Assembly (NCBI RefSeq): GCF_002531935.1
Contig: NZ_NWSV01000013.1
Location: forward strand, 100,519 to 164,518
Origin: Rhizobium chutanense
GTDB taxonomy: Bacteria; Pseudomonadota; Alphaproteobacteria; Rhizobiales; Rhizobiaceae
Reading direction: 5' to 3'
Length of the DNA stretch: 64,000 nt
This document shows, piece by piece, positions 42,982 through 51,756 of this stretch. How positions within the stretch are numbered: position 1 is the stretch's first letter; the number at the start of each line of letters is the position of its first letter. A model generated the notes under the pieces. It saw only the letters and a list, made by a program, of their open reading frames with translations. It was not told the DNA's origin and made no database searches. Made by a program: the position numbers and the translations under genes.

Positions 42982-44262
42982 ATGGATACCGAGCGAACCA
43001 CAGCTCCTATCAAAGCGGTAAGGGCGTCTTCGCGGAAACCTCTCCAGAGGTTGAGCCCGGCCATCGCAGAGCAAGTCGAGCGCCTGCTCGGCGGACGCAC
43101 GCGCGATATCCGCCTGCATGGGGAGCTGGCTCGGCTTTTTCGCGAACGCTCCTGGCCGCGCACGGCCAAGATCATCCGCGCATGGATGGTTTGGGTTATC
43201 GTGCTCGACATCCTGACATTGGCCCTCAATGCGATCCTGCTTCCGGCAGAAACCGTGATGTCGATGCTTTGGCCGGCGTCTATCCTTCCCCCCGCCGCCC
43301 TTGTCGCCGTGCTGGTCTTCCGGCGGCCGCACGCTTTGTGGCTGCAGGGCGTTTTCATCCTCTCGACGGTTTTTCTCATCCTGCTGTCGGTCGCCTTGGT
43401 GGGCGTCAACAGCGGCGGCGAGTTTTATGAGCGGCATTTGACCATCATGCTGTTTGTGGCCGTCACCGCCATCATCATCTTTCCCGTTCCGCTCGGCTGG
43501 GCGATGGCGATCGGTGCTTCCGCGCTTGGTCTCTATCTTGTGTTTCAGCTGCACAATCCCGGCATCGAAGCGGGAAGCGCTCTCGCCGGGACGCTGTTTT
43601 TCGCGAGCGGTGTGGCCGCAACCATCGTTGCCCGGCGCACGACAACCATCTTCGCTCAGAAGACTTTCCTGCTTGAGTTACGAGATCGCAGTCGCCTCGC
43701 AGAGCTGACCGACGCCAACTCGCAGCTGGAATTGCTGGCGCGGACCGATCCGCTGACGGGCGTCGCCAACCGGCGTTCGATGATGGAAACGCTCCATCAC
43801 TTCTGGAACGAGGAGCTGAAACCTACGAGCGGCGCCGCGATGCTGATGTGCGATCTCGATGACTTCAAGCATCTCAACGACAATCTCGGGCATGCCGAAG
43901 GCGACCGCTGCCTGGTGAAAGTTGCCGGCATCATTCAGAGCAGCATGAGGGACGAGCGGGATCAGGTCGCCCGTTACGGAGGCGAAGAGTTTCTCGTCTT
44001 TCTACCTGGCTCCGATGAAAAGGAGGCCAAGGCGGTCGCCGAGAGAATCCGCAGCCGGGTTGAAGCCGCGTCTCTTCCCAATCCCACCTCCCGCGTCGTT
44101 CCCTGGGTCACGGTCAGCATTGGAATGGCGATATTGCAAAACGGTTGCGCCGTGTCCGCAGAGCACATGCAGCGCCAGGCGGATGCGGCGCTCTACCTTG
44201 CCAAGAAGACTGGCCGCAACCGCGTGGTGGTCCACACGCCAGAGGCCGAGCAGGCCAGCTGA
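42982..44262 (+). CDS. Membrane-bound GGDEF diguanylate cyclase
   Basis: A 426-aa protein. About six hydrophobic helices (residues 65-215) form a membrane sensor; a short coiled region (LRDRSRLAELTDANSQLELLA) leads into the GGDEF domain at about 255-420. The active site reads RYGGEEFLVFLPG (GGEEF), with DLDDFKHLNDNLGHAEGD for metal and nucleotide binding, so it should make cyclic-di-GMP. No RxxD inhibitory site is seen four residues before GGEEF. No EAL domain. It stands alone, divergent from the receptor gene across a 397-nt gap. Confidence 0.9.
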   Translation: MDTERTTAPIKAVRASSRKPLQRLSPAIAEQVERLLGGRTRDIRLHGELARLFRERSWPRTAKIIRAWMVWVIVLDILTLALNAILLPAETVMSMLWPASILPPAALVAVLVFRRPHALWLQGVFILSTVFLILLSVALVGVNSGGEFYERHLTIMLFVAVTAIIIFPVPLGWAMAIGASALGLYLVFQLHNPGIEAGSALAGTLFFASGVAATIVARRTTTIFAQKTFLLELRDRSRLAELTDANSQLELLARTDPLTGVANRRSMMETLHHFWNEELKPTSGAAMLMCDLDDFKHLNDNLGHAEGDRCLVKVAGIIQSSMRDERDQVARYGGEEFLVFLPGSDEKEAKAVAERIRSRVEAASLPNPTSRVVPWVTVSIGMAILQNGCAVSAEHMQRQADAALYLAKKTGRNRVVVHTPEAEQAS

Positions 44263-44599
44263 CCTTTCGCCGTGACCTCGGCTATTCGAACGCTGCTCTC
44301 GACAAGCTTTTGAGCGCCATCGGCAATCGGGGACCCGTGGGCATTCGTTTGGGCTTTCCCTATCCTTCGATAGACGCAGCGGGGGCGGTCAGGTTGCGAC
44401 GCATCGCACGCCCCGAACTCGCCGATCTTTTCCTCTGAATTTGCTCGTGTCGGGCGGAGACAAATGATCTGGGGTTTGCTGGGCCAACATCGCCCTCCCG
44501 GAGTAACGGCAAGAGGCAGGAGAAGAATTTTCGGTTGTCGCAAATGAAAAATCTGATTTACTGCTACTCCGCTGCTTGGCTTTGAGGGGGATATTGCCG
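44263..44599. other. Non-coding stretch between GGDEF and L,D-transpeptidase genes
   Basis: No supported gene in these 337 bases. A plus-strand frame that starts inside the GGDEF gene runs to 44438, but its free part (after the GGDEF stop) resembles no family. The last 60 bases contain the ribosome site (GAGGGGG) and probable promoter of the transpeptidase gene, in a locally AT-rich stretch. Confidence 0.35.
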
Positions 44600-45274
44600 A
44601 TGCCGTGGACACGCAGAGATATTGTGCTTGGTGGATTGGCGTTACTTGGCGCCGGTGCCGTTCAGAAACCCGCATTTGCCGCGGCGTCTTCCAATTTTGC
44701 CGGTACCGCTGTCGACAATGGCGTGACCTTCCAAAAGACCAACTTCGCCAAGATCGACAAGAAGTGGCAGCGTCAGGTCGTCAAATATTTCAGCAGCGAG
44801 CCGATCGGCACCGTCGTCGTCGATACCAGACACCATTTTCTCTACGTGATCATGGAGAACAAGACGGCCATCCGCTACGGCGTCGGCGTCGGCCGCGAGG
44901 GCTTCAAATGGTTTGGCCGCGCCACGATCGACGCCAAATCCCTTTGGCCGCGCTGGACGCCGCCGCCGGAAATGCGCAAGCGCCATCCCGAACTGCCGGA
45001 ATTCGTGGAGGGAGGCTCACCGAAGAACCCGCTCGGGCCGCGCGCCATGTACCTGCATCGCGACGGCGTCGACACCGGCTATCGCTTCCATGGCACGCTT
45101 GAGCCGTGGAGTATCGGCAAGGATGCCTCCAGCGGCTGTATCCGTATGTTCAACGAAGACGCCATCGACCTTTATCAACGTTGCCCCATCGGCACGGCTG
45201 TTCAGGTTCTGCCGCATATTGCCGACCAGGCCGAAAGCGCCACTCAGGTCAGCCAAACAACCCCGGTCGAATAA
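44600..45274 (+). CDS. L,D-transpeptidase (YkuD domain), exported
   Basis: A 224-aa periplasmic enzyme. A Tat-like signal (PWTRRDIVLGGLALLG) ends near AFAAAS. The YkuD domain covers about 75-210, with the catalytic motif YRFHGTLEPWSIGKDASSGCIRM (His, Ser-x-Gly-Cys-x-Arg). Such enzymes form 3-3 crosslinks in peptidoglycan or tether outer-membrane proteins to it. Rhizobiales use them heavily for polar growth (established). The OmpA-like lipoprotein gene follows 13 nt downstream, so the two probably act together on the cell envelope. Confidence 0.9.
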   Translation: MPWTRRDIVLGGLALLGAGAVQKPAFAAASSNFAGTAVDNGVTFQKTNFAKIDKKWQRQVVKYFSSEPIGTVVVDTRHHFLYVIMENKTAIRYGVGVGREGFKWFGRATIDAKSLWPRWTPPPEMRKRHPELPEFVEGGSPKNPLGPRAMYLHRDGVDTGYRFHGTLEPWSIGKDASSGCIRMFNEDAIDLYQRCPIGTAVQVLPHIADQAESATQVSQTTPVE

Positions 45275-45287
45275 GGATATCACCCTG

Positions 45288-45824
45288 ATGTCTGCTACTG
45301 CAGAATATACGAGGCGCCTTCTCGCCGCGGCCATGCTCCTGGCGCTTGCCGCCTGCTCCACCACAGAGGTCGCCTCCCTGGAAGAACCCACGGCCGCGCC
45401 GATGACCGGCCAGACCAACGATCCCGCGCCCGGTTTCGAGAATGTCGCGGCCGGCAGCGAAGAGGATTTTATCCTCAATGTCGGCAGGCGGATCTATTTC
45501 AAGCAGGACTCCGCCGCGCTCGATTCCGTCGCCATGGCAACCTTGGACAACCAGGCCGTCTGGCTCAACAGGAACCCGACCTGGCTGCTCAAGCTGCAGG
45601 GATTTGCCGACGATTCCGGCTCCGCATCGAAAATGGAGACGCTGTCGCAGAAGCGCGCCGATGCGGCGATGGCCTATCTCGCCTCGAAGGGCGTGGACCC
45701 CAAGCGCATGTGGGCCAAAGGCTACGGCAACGACCGGGAAGTCCGCGACTGCACGGAGCGCTCCTGCAAAGTGCAGAACCGGCGCGTCGTCACCAATCTG
45801 CGCACCCAGCCCGACGCGGTCTGA
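45288..45824 (+). CDS. OmpA-like peptidoglycan-binding lipoprotein
   Basis: A 178-aa protein. The lipoprotein signal ends LALAACS (lipobox at Cys about 23). A short Pro-rich linker leads to an OmpA_C domain at about 70-170 with RRIYFKQDSAALDSVAMATLDNQAVWL, LKLQGFADDSGSASKMETLSQKRADAAM and YGNDREVRDCTERSCKVQNRRV, similar to Pal. The two cysteines near the end could form a disulfide. It is probably co-transcribed with the L,D-transpeptidase (13-nt gap, ribosome site AAGGA). Confidence 0.87.
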   Translation: MSATAEYTRRLLAAAMLLALAACSTTEVASLEEPTAAPMTGQTNDPAPGFENVAAGSEEDFILNVGRRIYFKQDSAALDSVAMATLDNQAVWLNRNPTWLLKLQGFADDSGSASKMETLSQKRADAAMAYLASKGVDPKRMWAKGYGNDREVRDCTERSCKVQNRRVVTNLRTQPDAV

Positions 45825-45886
45825 TCGCGGACGCCCCAACCGGTAACGGCTACGCTCGAATACGACATAGAGTCGCCGGCCTGCCT

Positions 45887-48349
45887 TTATTGCGAGGGCG
45901 GCAGCACATACTCGCGTGGGGACGGCAGATCGATGACGAACCTGATATCCCCCGCATTCGCCGCCACGACCAGCTGGTAGTCGCCCGGCTCGGCCCGGAA
46001 GGCGCCGGCCTCGACGTCGAAATAAGCGAGATCGCGCGGCCGGATCTTCATCACCGCCGTGCCGGTCTCGCCGGGCTGCAGCGAGAGCTTTGCGAAGGCG
46101 CGCAGTTCCTTGTCCGGCCGTTCCACCTTGGCCTTCGGCGAACTGATATAGAGTTGCACCAGTTCGGAGCCCGCCCGATCGCCTGTATTGGTCAGGTCGA
46201 GGCTGACGGTGATGCCGTCGGGCCCCATTTCCCCGGCCGACAGCCGCGGTTCACCCCAGCTGAAGCGCGTATAGCCGAGGCCGAAGCCGAAGGGGAAGAG
46301 CGGTTCGACGGCGCGAGTGTCGTGGTGACGGTAGCCGACGAACACGCCTTCGGCGTAGCGTACATGCCCATCCTTGCCGGGATAGATGGCGGGATCGCTC
46401 GTGATGGCGGAATTGTCGGCCAGCGCCTTCGGGAAGGTCTGCGGCAGGCGCCCGCCGGGCTCGACATCACCGAACAGGACATCGGCGGCGGCATTGCCGA
46501 GTTCCTGCCCCGGATACCAGATCTGCAGCACGGCGCGGACCTTGTCGAGCCAGGGCATTTCCACCGGACCGCCGGTCTGCAGCACAACGACGGTATTGGC
46601 ATTGGCGGCGGCCACCTTCTCGATCAGTTCCTCCTGCCGGCCCGGCAGCCGCATGTCGGGCAGATCAAGCCCTTCCGTATCCCATTCACCGTCGCGGCCG
46701 ACGAAGACAAGCGCGACATCGGTATTGCCGGCCGTCTCGACGGCTGCCGCGATATCGGCCTCACCGAGCGGCTTTTCGACGCCGAAACGAATGGCGATGA
46801 GGTTGATGCCGTCCCCGCTCGCGGTGGACGGCTCATATTCGACGGTGATCGCATAGGCCCGGCCGGCTTCGAGCGCCACCGTGCCGCGCTGTTCGTCATT
46901 GGCGGTGCCGAAATAGTTTTCGCCGCGGGTCCAGCCGTCATGGCCGTCAACCGTCAGCGCGCCATCGACGAAGAGCCGCGCCAGGCCGGCATTGGTCATG
47001 CCGAAAACATGATCGCCGCTCTCCTCCGGCACGAATTGCATGGTCATCCGGGCCGAGAAATCGGCCGGATCGAGTTCATCAGACGGCAGTTCGAACCAGA
47101 AGAACTCACCCTTGTCGACGGTCTCGACATGCAGCGGATTGCCCTGGCAGCCGCGGCCCTTGAAATATTCGACGAGGATTTTTCCCTTGAACACGTCGAT
47201 CAGACGGTTATGGCGGCAGCCGACGGCGTGGCTGATGCTGTTGGCATTGGCAAGGGCGGCGCGAATGCCTTCGAGTGGGCTCACCGTATAATGCGCGGCG
47301 ATCTGGGCGCTGCCGCCGCCCATGACGCGCGCGGTGGCGGCGTTCGGTCCGATGACGGCAATGCGGTCGAGCGAGGTCTTGGCAAGCGGCAGGATACCGT
47401 CGTTCTTGAGGAGGACCGTGCCCTCGGCGCCGAGGCGGCGGATCAGCGCCCGATCCTCCGGCAGATCGATCGCCCGCTCGGTGAGATCGGGTTTGCTCTC
47501 GAAGGCGCCGACCCGCTCGAGCAGCAGCAGCATGCGCCGCGCCGCCGCCTTCACGGTTTCGGCCTCGACCTTGCCCTCGCGCACGGCGGCAACCAATTTC
47601 TCGCCGCGATCGCGCGCCGGACCCGGCATTTCGAGATCGAGACCGGCATTGATCGTCTCGGCCGTCGAATGCGAGCCGAACCAGTCGGACATGACGATGC
47701 CGTCAAAACCCCATTCCTGGCGCAGCACCTCGGTTAGCAGCCAATGATGCTCGCTCGTATAGGTGCCGTTGAGGCGGTTATAGGAGGACATGACGGCCAT
47801 CACGCCGGCGCGGCGGACGGCCTGTTCGAAGGGCGACAGGTAGATTTCGCGCAGCGTCCGCTCGTCGATATCGGAAGACATGGTCTGCCGCTCGATCTCG
47901 GATTCATTGCCGGCGAAGTGCTTGATGGTCGCCGCGATCCCTTCGCCCTGTACGCCGGCGATATAGGCGACGGCCAATTCGGCGGTCAGCATCGGATCTT
48001 CGGAATAACATTCGAAATTCCGGCCGTTGAGGCCGGAACGATGGATATTCACCGTCGGCGCCAACAGCACGGCGGCCCCCTTGCTCTTGGCCTGGCGCGC
48101 AAGGGCTGCACCCATCTGGGCGACGAGTTCGGGATTCCAGGTGGCGCCGAGCGCGATGCCGACGGGAAAGCAGGTGGCCTTGACGCCGGCGACCAAGGAG
48201 CCGGCGCCACGCGCGCCGTTCGGGCCGTCCGTCACCTTGATTTTCGGCACACCGAGACGCTCGACGGGAACGGTCGTCCAGAAATCGGCGCCGGATAGCA
48301 GGGAGACCTGCTCCTCGAGCGTCATCTGGTCGAGAATGGAATCGATCAT
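45887..48349 (-). CDS. GH3 beta-glucosidase with PA14 insert
   Basis: An 820-aa glycoside hydrolase family 3 enzyme. The N-terminal barrel has KVTDGPNGARG, TIKHFAGNESEIERQTM (the KH catalytic-site motif) and the nucleophile aspartate in FDGIVMSDWFGSH; the second domain starts with AEGTVLLKNDGILPL. A PA14 domain is inserted at about 390-535, and a fibronectin-III-like domain ends the protein. There is no signal peptide, so it is cytoplasmic and splits imported beta-glucosides. It is divergent from tetR with a shared operator at 48378-48393. Confidence 0.92.
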   Translation of the reverse strand: MIDSILDQMTLEEQVSLLSGADFWTTVPVERLGVPKIKVTDGPNGARGAGSLVAGVKATCFPVGIALGATWNPELVAQMGAALARQAKSKGAAVLLAPTVNIHRSGLNGRNFECYSEDPMLTAELAVAYIAGVQGEGIAATIKHFAGNESEIERQTMSSDIDERTLREIYLSPFEQAVRRAGVMAVMSSYNRLNGTYTSEHHWLLTEVLRQEWGFDGIVMSDWFGSHSTAETINAGLDLEMPGPARDRGEKLVAAVREGKVEAETVKAAARRMLLLLERVGAFESKPDLTERAIDLPEDRALIRRLGAEGTVLLKNDGILPLAKTSLDRIAVIGPNAATARVMGGGSAQIAAHYTVSPLEGIRAALANANSISHAVGCRHNRLIDVFKGKILVEYFKGRGCQGNPLHVETVDKGEFFWFELPSDELDPADFSARMTMQFVPEESGDHVFGMTNAGLARLFVDGALTVDGHDGWTRGENYFGTANDEQRGTVALEAGRAYAITVEYEPSTASGDGINLIAIRFGVEKPLGEADIAAAVETAGNTDVALVFVGRDGEWDTEGLDLPDMRLPGRQEELIEKVAAANANTVVVLQTGGPVEMPWLDKVRAVLQIWYPGQELGNAAADVLFGDVEPGGRLPQTFPKALADNSAITSDPAIYPGKDGHVRYAEGVFVGYRHHDTRAVEPLFPFGFGLGYTRFSWGEPRLSAGEMGPDGITVSLDLTNTGDRAGSELVQLYISSPKAKVERPDKELRAFAKLSLQPGETGTAVMKIRPRDLAYFDVEAGAFRAEPGDYQLVVAANAGDIRFVIDLPSPREYVLPPSQ

Positions 48350-48377
48350 GCAAGCCTCCCAAGGAAATCCTTAAACC

Positions 48378-48393
48378 TACCGATTACTCGGTA
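48378..48393. promoter_or_regulatory. TetR operator between beta-glucosidase and tetR genes
   Basis: Palindrome TACCGA-TTAC-TCGGTA, 29 nt upstream of the beta-glucosidase start and 84 nt before tetR. TACCG-type palindromes are common TetR-family operators. Its site suggests repression of the glucosidase and autoregulation. Confidence 0.65.
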
Positions 48394-48476
48394 TTTTTAG
48401 GATGTCAATCGGGCAGGCCTGATGTATGGATGGGAGCACAGGAGAAATCGGCTAAGAGCCGTGGCAGACGAGGACG

Positions 48477-49115
48477 ATGACAGAATTGTCGGAACAGAAG
48501 GCCGGACCGGCGCAAAAGCGGCAGCGCCGATCCCGCAAGGGAGAGACACGCCGCGCCGAAATCCTGACGGCAGCGATGCGGCGCTTTGCCGAAGACGGCT
48601 ACCAGAATGCCGCCATCGCCGACATCGCCCGCGATGTCGGCCTGTCGCTGCCCGGCCTGCTGCACCACTTCCCCACAAAGGTCGATCTGCTGCTTGCGAT
48701 CCTGGCCAAGCGCGATCTCGAAAGCGCTGATTTCATCGGGCACTATCGTTCGGATCTCAGCGGCTTGCTGAAAGGCATGGTCGAGGTCTTCCGCCGCAAC
48801 GCCGGAATGATCGAGGTCGTCAGAGCCTTCGCCATCCTCAATGCCGAGAGCCTGATGAAGGATCATCCCGCCAAGGCATGGTTCCTCACTCGCGCCATTG
48901 AGATGCAGAACGGCATCGCCGCGACTTTCGAGCGGGCTATCACCGATGGCTCGATCGATGATAAGACCGACAGCCGCGCGATGGCCGCCGAACTGATCGC
49001 CGTGATGGACGGGCTGCAGATGCTCTGGCTGCGCGACCCCGATCGCTTCGACATGGTCGGCGGCCTGGAAGCCTATGTCGGCCGGCTGCTGGCGAGCCTC
49101 GGTTTGGAAGGCTGA
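48477..49115 (+). CDS. TetR-family repressor of the beta-glucosidase gene
   Basis: A 212-aa regulator. The N-terminal helix-turn-helix is at about 25-70 (ETRRAEILTAAMRRFAEDGYQNAAIADIARDVGLSLPGLLHHFPTKVDLL), with a helical ligand-binding C-terminus. A basic N-terminal tail (KRQRRSRKGETRR) may add DNA contacts. It is divergent from the GH3 gene, with a palindromic operator between them, so the likely ligand is a beta-glucoside or its product. Confidence 0.9.
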   Translation: MTELSEQKAGPAQKRQRRSRKGETRRAEILTAAMRRFAEDGYQNAAIADIARDVGLSLPGLLHHFPTKVDLLLAILAKRDLESADFIGHYRSDLSGLLKGMVEVFRRNAGMIEVVRAFAILNAESLMKDHPAKAWFLTRAIEMQNGIAATFERAITDGSIDDKTDSRAMAAELIAVMDGLQMLWLRDPDRFDMVGGLEAYVGRLLASLGLEG

Positions 49116-49253
49116 TCGGCTTTATCGTCAAAGCGCGCCAGCCAGACCCGCTCCGCGGGCTCGTGGCGGAATTGGGCGAGTGCGGCTCAGCGAGCCGAAT
49201 ATCTCAAGCGACTATGCACCCCGCTCAGCCGCGCAATTTGCTGATATGGGAAA

Positions 49254-49691
49254 TCAGTAATTTCGGTCGAGCCTTGATACTCGCGCTCGTTTTTCTGCTG
49301 TTTCAATGGAAATTTCGGTGCGCAGGACCGCCTTTTGGGCATCGGAAAAATCGGCAGCGGCTTGTTCTGCCCGCTCTTGGACGGCGAGCCGGGCGAGCTT
49401 GCGCGTCTCAAGCAACACTCCCGCATCGGCTTTACGGCTGCGCAACACGGATTGCCGCATCAGCGCGTCCTGCAGCTCAGCGCCGGAAACAATGCCGTCC
49501 TTGCACAATTCGTCGGCGACAGGGTTGCCTGCGGCCCGGCTCGCAGCGATCTCGTGCAGTTCGGAGGCTTTCATCTCCTCTTCGCTTGCCCGCGCGGCAG
49601 CCGCACGCGCCTCGGAGAGGCTGCGGCAAAGATTGTCCGCCCGCAGATTGCGTATCTCCAGCAACTGTTTGAGAGATCTCAACGCCGTCAT
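49254..49691 (-). CDS. sctO: T3SS central stalk protein SctO (YscO/HrpO-like)
   Basis: A 145-aa, almost entirely alpha-helical, charged protein with heptad-like Ala/Leu/Arg/Glu runs over two long segments (about 1-55 and 78-140), the expected helical hairpin of YscO/HrpO/FliJ-like stalk proteins that couple the ATPase to the export gate. No sequence motif defines this family, so the call rests on length, composition and position beside other T3SS genes. In other systems the gene follows sctN; here it lies 9 kb away beside the secretin fragment, 9 nt downstream of it. Confidence 0.55.
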   Translation of the reverse strand: MTALRSLKQLLEIRNLRADNLCRSLSEARAAAARASEEEMKASELHEIAASRAAGNPVADELCKDGIVSGAELQDALMRQSVLRSRKADAGVLLETRKLARLAVQERAEQAAADFSDAQKAVLRTEISIETAEKRARVSRLDRNY

Positions 49692-49700
49692 GACCGCCGC

Positions 49701-50249
49701 TCAGGCGCCGTTGCTCGTCGACAGGATTTCCATCTGGCCGCCCTTGATGACCTTGATGCTGTCGGTCTGCTGCCGGCTCAGCACATCTTCGACGGCCTTG
49801 ACGAACACGGCCGGGCCGCGCACCAGCACCAATCCGCTGGCCGCATCTTCACGCAACGCATCGTCGGGCAGGACCGGGAACAGCGCGCGGATGGCATTTT
49901 GCTCGGTCTTCCAGCTGCGGCCGCCGCGATCGAGGACGACGGTGGTGACCTCCTGCTTCGGCGCGATGATGATGCGGCTGCCGTCATAGGCCACGAAGAG
50001 ATTGCTGGCATCGCCAAGCTTGACGAAGGCATTGGCGCCGCTTTCCCGGACGGACCAGTGCTCGACCTTGCCGCTGAGGGTCCCGACGGTGGTGACCGGA
50101 ATGCCGGACATGAAGGACAGCGTCTGGACGACATCGCCAAGCGGCAGCGAGACGACATCGAGGCGCACTTCCCGTTCGCTGGCTCCGGCCGACAGGGGAA
50201 AAGCCGCCAGCAGTCCGAGTACAGCCATGTAAACAAAACGCGAAAACAT
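49701..50249 (-). CDS. Short secretin N-domain protein (RhcC1-like SctC fragment)
   Basis: A 182-aa exported protein. A signal peptide (about 1-22, ending AGAS) is followed by an N0-type domain (VRLDVVSLPLGDVVQTLSFMSGIPVTT) and an N1-type domain (TEQNAIRALFPVLPDDALREDAASGLVLVRGPAVFVKAVEDVL). It stops before any pore domain. Rhizobial T3SSs split the secretin into RhcC1 (N-domains) and RhcC2 (pore); this resembles RhcC1 but is short. The pore part is not in the window and may lie past the right edge or be missing. Confidence 0.72.
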   Translation of the reverse strand: MFSRFVYMAVLGLLAAFPLSAGASEREVRLDVVSLPLGDVVQTLSFMSGIPVTTVGTLSGKVEHWSVRESGANAFVKLGDASNLFVAYDGSRIIIAPKQEVTTVVLDRGGRSWKTEQNAIRALFPVLPDDALREDAASGLVLVRGPAVFVKAVEDVLSRQQTDSIKVIKGGQMEILSTSNGA

Positions 50250-50502
50250 ATGAGTTTACCTCACAATCCGGATATCGTCCGCCAACAACATGATCGAAGG
50301 AGGCATGGATACGAAATAGCGATCATTAAGACTTCTCTGACTATATTGTTGCAGATCGCCAAGGCGCGGGGAACAGCCTCGATATCCACTTCGCGCATTT
50401 GGTGTACATATTGCGAATTAATAGTTTTTTAACATAAGATATTGAAATCTATTTTGAATTCTGCGAGGTTCTGGCCGCCAATCCATGCAAGGAGTTTAAG
50501 AC

Positions 50503-50670
50503 ATGGCTACCAGCACCAGTACTTCTACACTTGACGCGGGCATCAGCTCCGCAATTTCCGCCTTCAAGTCGGCTCAGAACGAAGCAACCGCGCAGAGCCT
50601 GCAGGTCGCAACCGAGATCACCAAGATCAACGGCGTCGCAAACGCCATCAAGAAGATCGGTCCGGGCTGA
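50503..50670 (+). CDS. Small helical protein, candidate T3SS needle/pilus subunit
   Basis: A 55-aa protein starting MATSTSTSTLDAGISSAISA and ending NAIKKIGPG, with a Ser/Thr-rich N-terminus and one or two amphipathic helices. A strong ribosome site (AAGGAG, 8 nt) and an AT-rich upstream region suggest high expression. It precedes sctD and sctV. Small, abundant, Ser/Thr- and helix-rich proteins at this place are often needle or pilus subunits (SctF/NopA/HrpA), but no sequence motif proves it. No signal peptide and no cysteine, as expected of a secreted T3SS subunit. Confidence 0.55.
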   Translation: MATSTSTSTLDAGISSAISAFKSAQNEATAQSLQVATEITKINGVANAIKKIGPG

Positions 50671-50758
50671 TTGAACGCAATGGTGAGACGGGTTCGCCCG
50701 TCTCGCTTCCCCGCTCTCGAAGACAATAGAAGCCGCGCGACGGACGGTTCGGGAATAG

Positions 50759-51733
50759 ATGGCTACCGATTTGGATTCCTCCTCACCGACATTCAACCCC
50801 GGCAAAGGCACCGCCGGCAACGCGGCTGCCGATAGCAGTGTATCCTTGCGCATCACGCGCGCCGGGCGAAGCTCCATTCTGCCGTTGGCGACGGAGCGAC
50901 AGGTGGTCGGCGGCAGCGCCGATTGCGACCTGATCATCCTCGGCGACAAGCCGGAGCCCGCCTTGGCCATATGCCTGCAGCGCTCGCGCGGCTCCTACAC
51001 GGTGTCGTTGACCGCACTGCGGGACGGCGTGACGGTCGATCGCCGCTCCATTCAGCGCGATCAGAAGATTACGCTTGAGAAAAACCAGACCCTCTCTTTC
51101 GACGGCACGACATGTCGGCTCGAAGGCCTTGGCGCCGGGCGCGTGCGCTTTGCGCCGCGCCGGATCGCCGCTGCCGGCCTTCTCGTGCTGGCGGCCATGC
51201 TTTTGCTGGCCGGCTTCTACAATAGCGATGCGCCGACGCAACAGGCGCCGCTCGTCAAGGCTCAAACGGCACCCGAACCGGCGCCGTCATCGGCTGCGAT
51301 CGCCGCCGAAATCCGCCAGGCCGTGCGCATGGCGCAGCTTTCTCCCGATTTGAGCGTCGTCACCACCGCCGACGAAATCCGCATCGGCGAGGGATCGGCT
51401 CCTCTCAGCCTGCCCGACAAGACCAAGCTGCGCGGCATCATCGCGTCGATGAGCCGCCGCAGCTCCGTCGCCATCGTCGATCTCACCGCCCTCTCCTCCG
51501 GCCTCGACGGCTTCGTTGCCGCCGCCGGCTATACGCCCGTCAGGTTCATCATCGGCTCCGACGGCCACCGCTACGAGGAAGGCGATTTCGTCCCGAGCGG
51601 CTGGCGGATCAAGGAGATCCGCAACGACCAAATGGTCGTTTCCCGCGACAGTGAGGACGATACGGTCAATTTCGCCTCCGCCGGGAATGCCGATCCCAAG
51701 CTGGCCGAAATTTCCAGCAACGAACAAGATTAG
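50759..51733 (+). CDS. sctD: T3SS inner-membrane ring protein SctD (HrpQ-like)
   Basis: A 324-aa bitopic membrane protein. The cytoplasmic part (about 28-125) has an FHA-like beta pattern (SLRITRAGRSSILPLATERQVVGGSADCDLIIL), followed by a single helix at about 140-158 (AAAGLLVLAAMLLLAGFY) and a periplasmic domain with a BON-like fold pattern. This layout is that of SctD/HrpQ/PscD, which forms the outer of the two inner-membrane rings around SctJ. It is 88 nt after the needle candidate and 23 nt before sctV. Confidence 0.78.
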   Translation: MATDLDSSSPTFNPGKGTAGNAAADSSVSLRITRAGRSSILPLATERQVVGGSADCDLIILGDKPEPALAICLQRSRGSYTVSLTALRDGVTVDRRSIQRDQKITLEKNQTLSFDGTTCRLEGLGAGRVRFAPRRIAAAGLLVLAAMLLLAGFYNSDAPTQQAPLVKAQTAPEPAPSSAAIAAEIRQAVRMAQLSPDLSVVTTADEIRIGEGSAPLSLPDKTKLRGIIASMSRRSSVAIVDLTALSSGLDGFVAAAGYTPVRFIIGSDGHRYEEGDFVPSGWRIKEIRNDQMVVSRDSEDDTVNFASAGNADPKLAEISSNEQD

Positions 51734-51756
51734 CCGATGGCGTCGAAAGCCGGATC

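Noticed and set aside
44263..44438. Plus-strand frame after the GGDEF stop as a gene fragment
   Set aside because: Only the tail of a frame that starts inside the GGDEF gene; no independent start or recognisable family.
50369..50389. hrp-box-like GGAAC ... CCAC before the needle candidate
   Set aside because: The spacing is 11 nt after GGAACA, whereas HrpL promoters need about 15-16; the match is partial.
50390..50417. PIP-box-like TTCGC ... TTGCG before the needle candidate
   Set aside because: Second half differs from TTCGC and the spacing is 16 rather than 15; no HrpX-type regulator is present.
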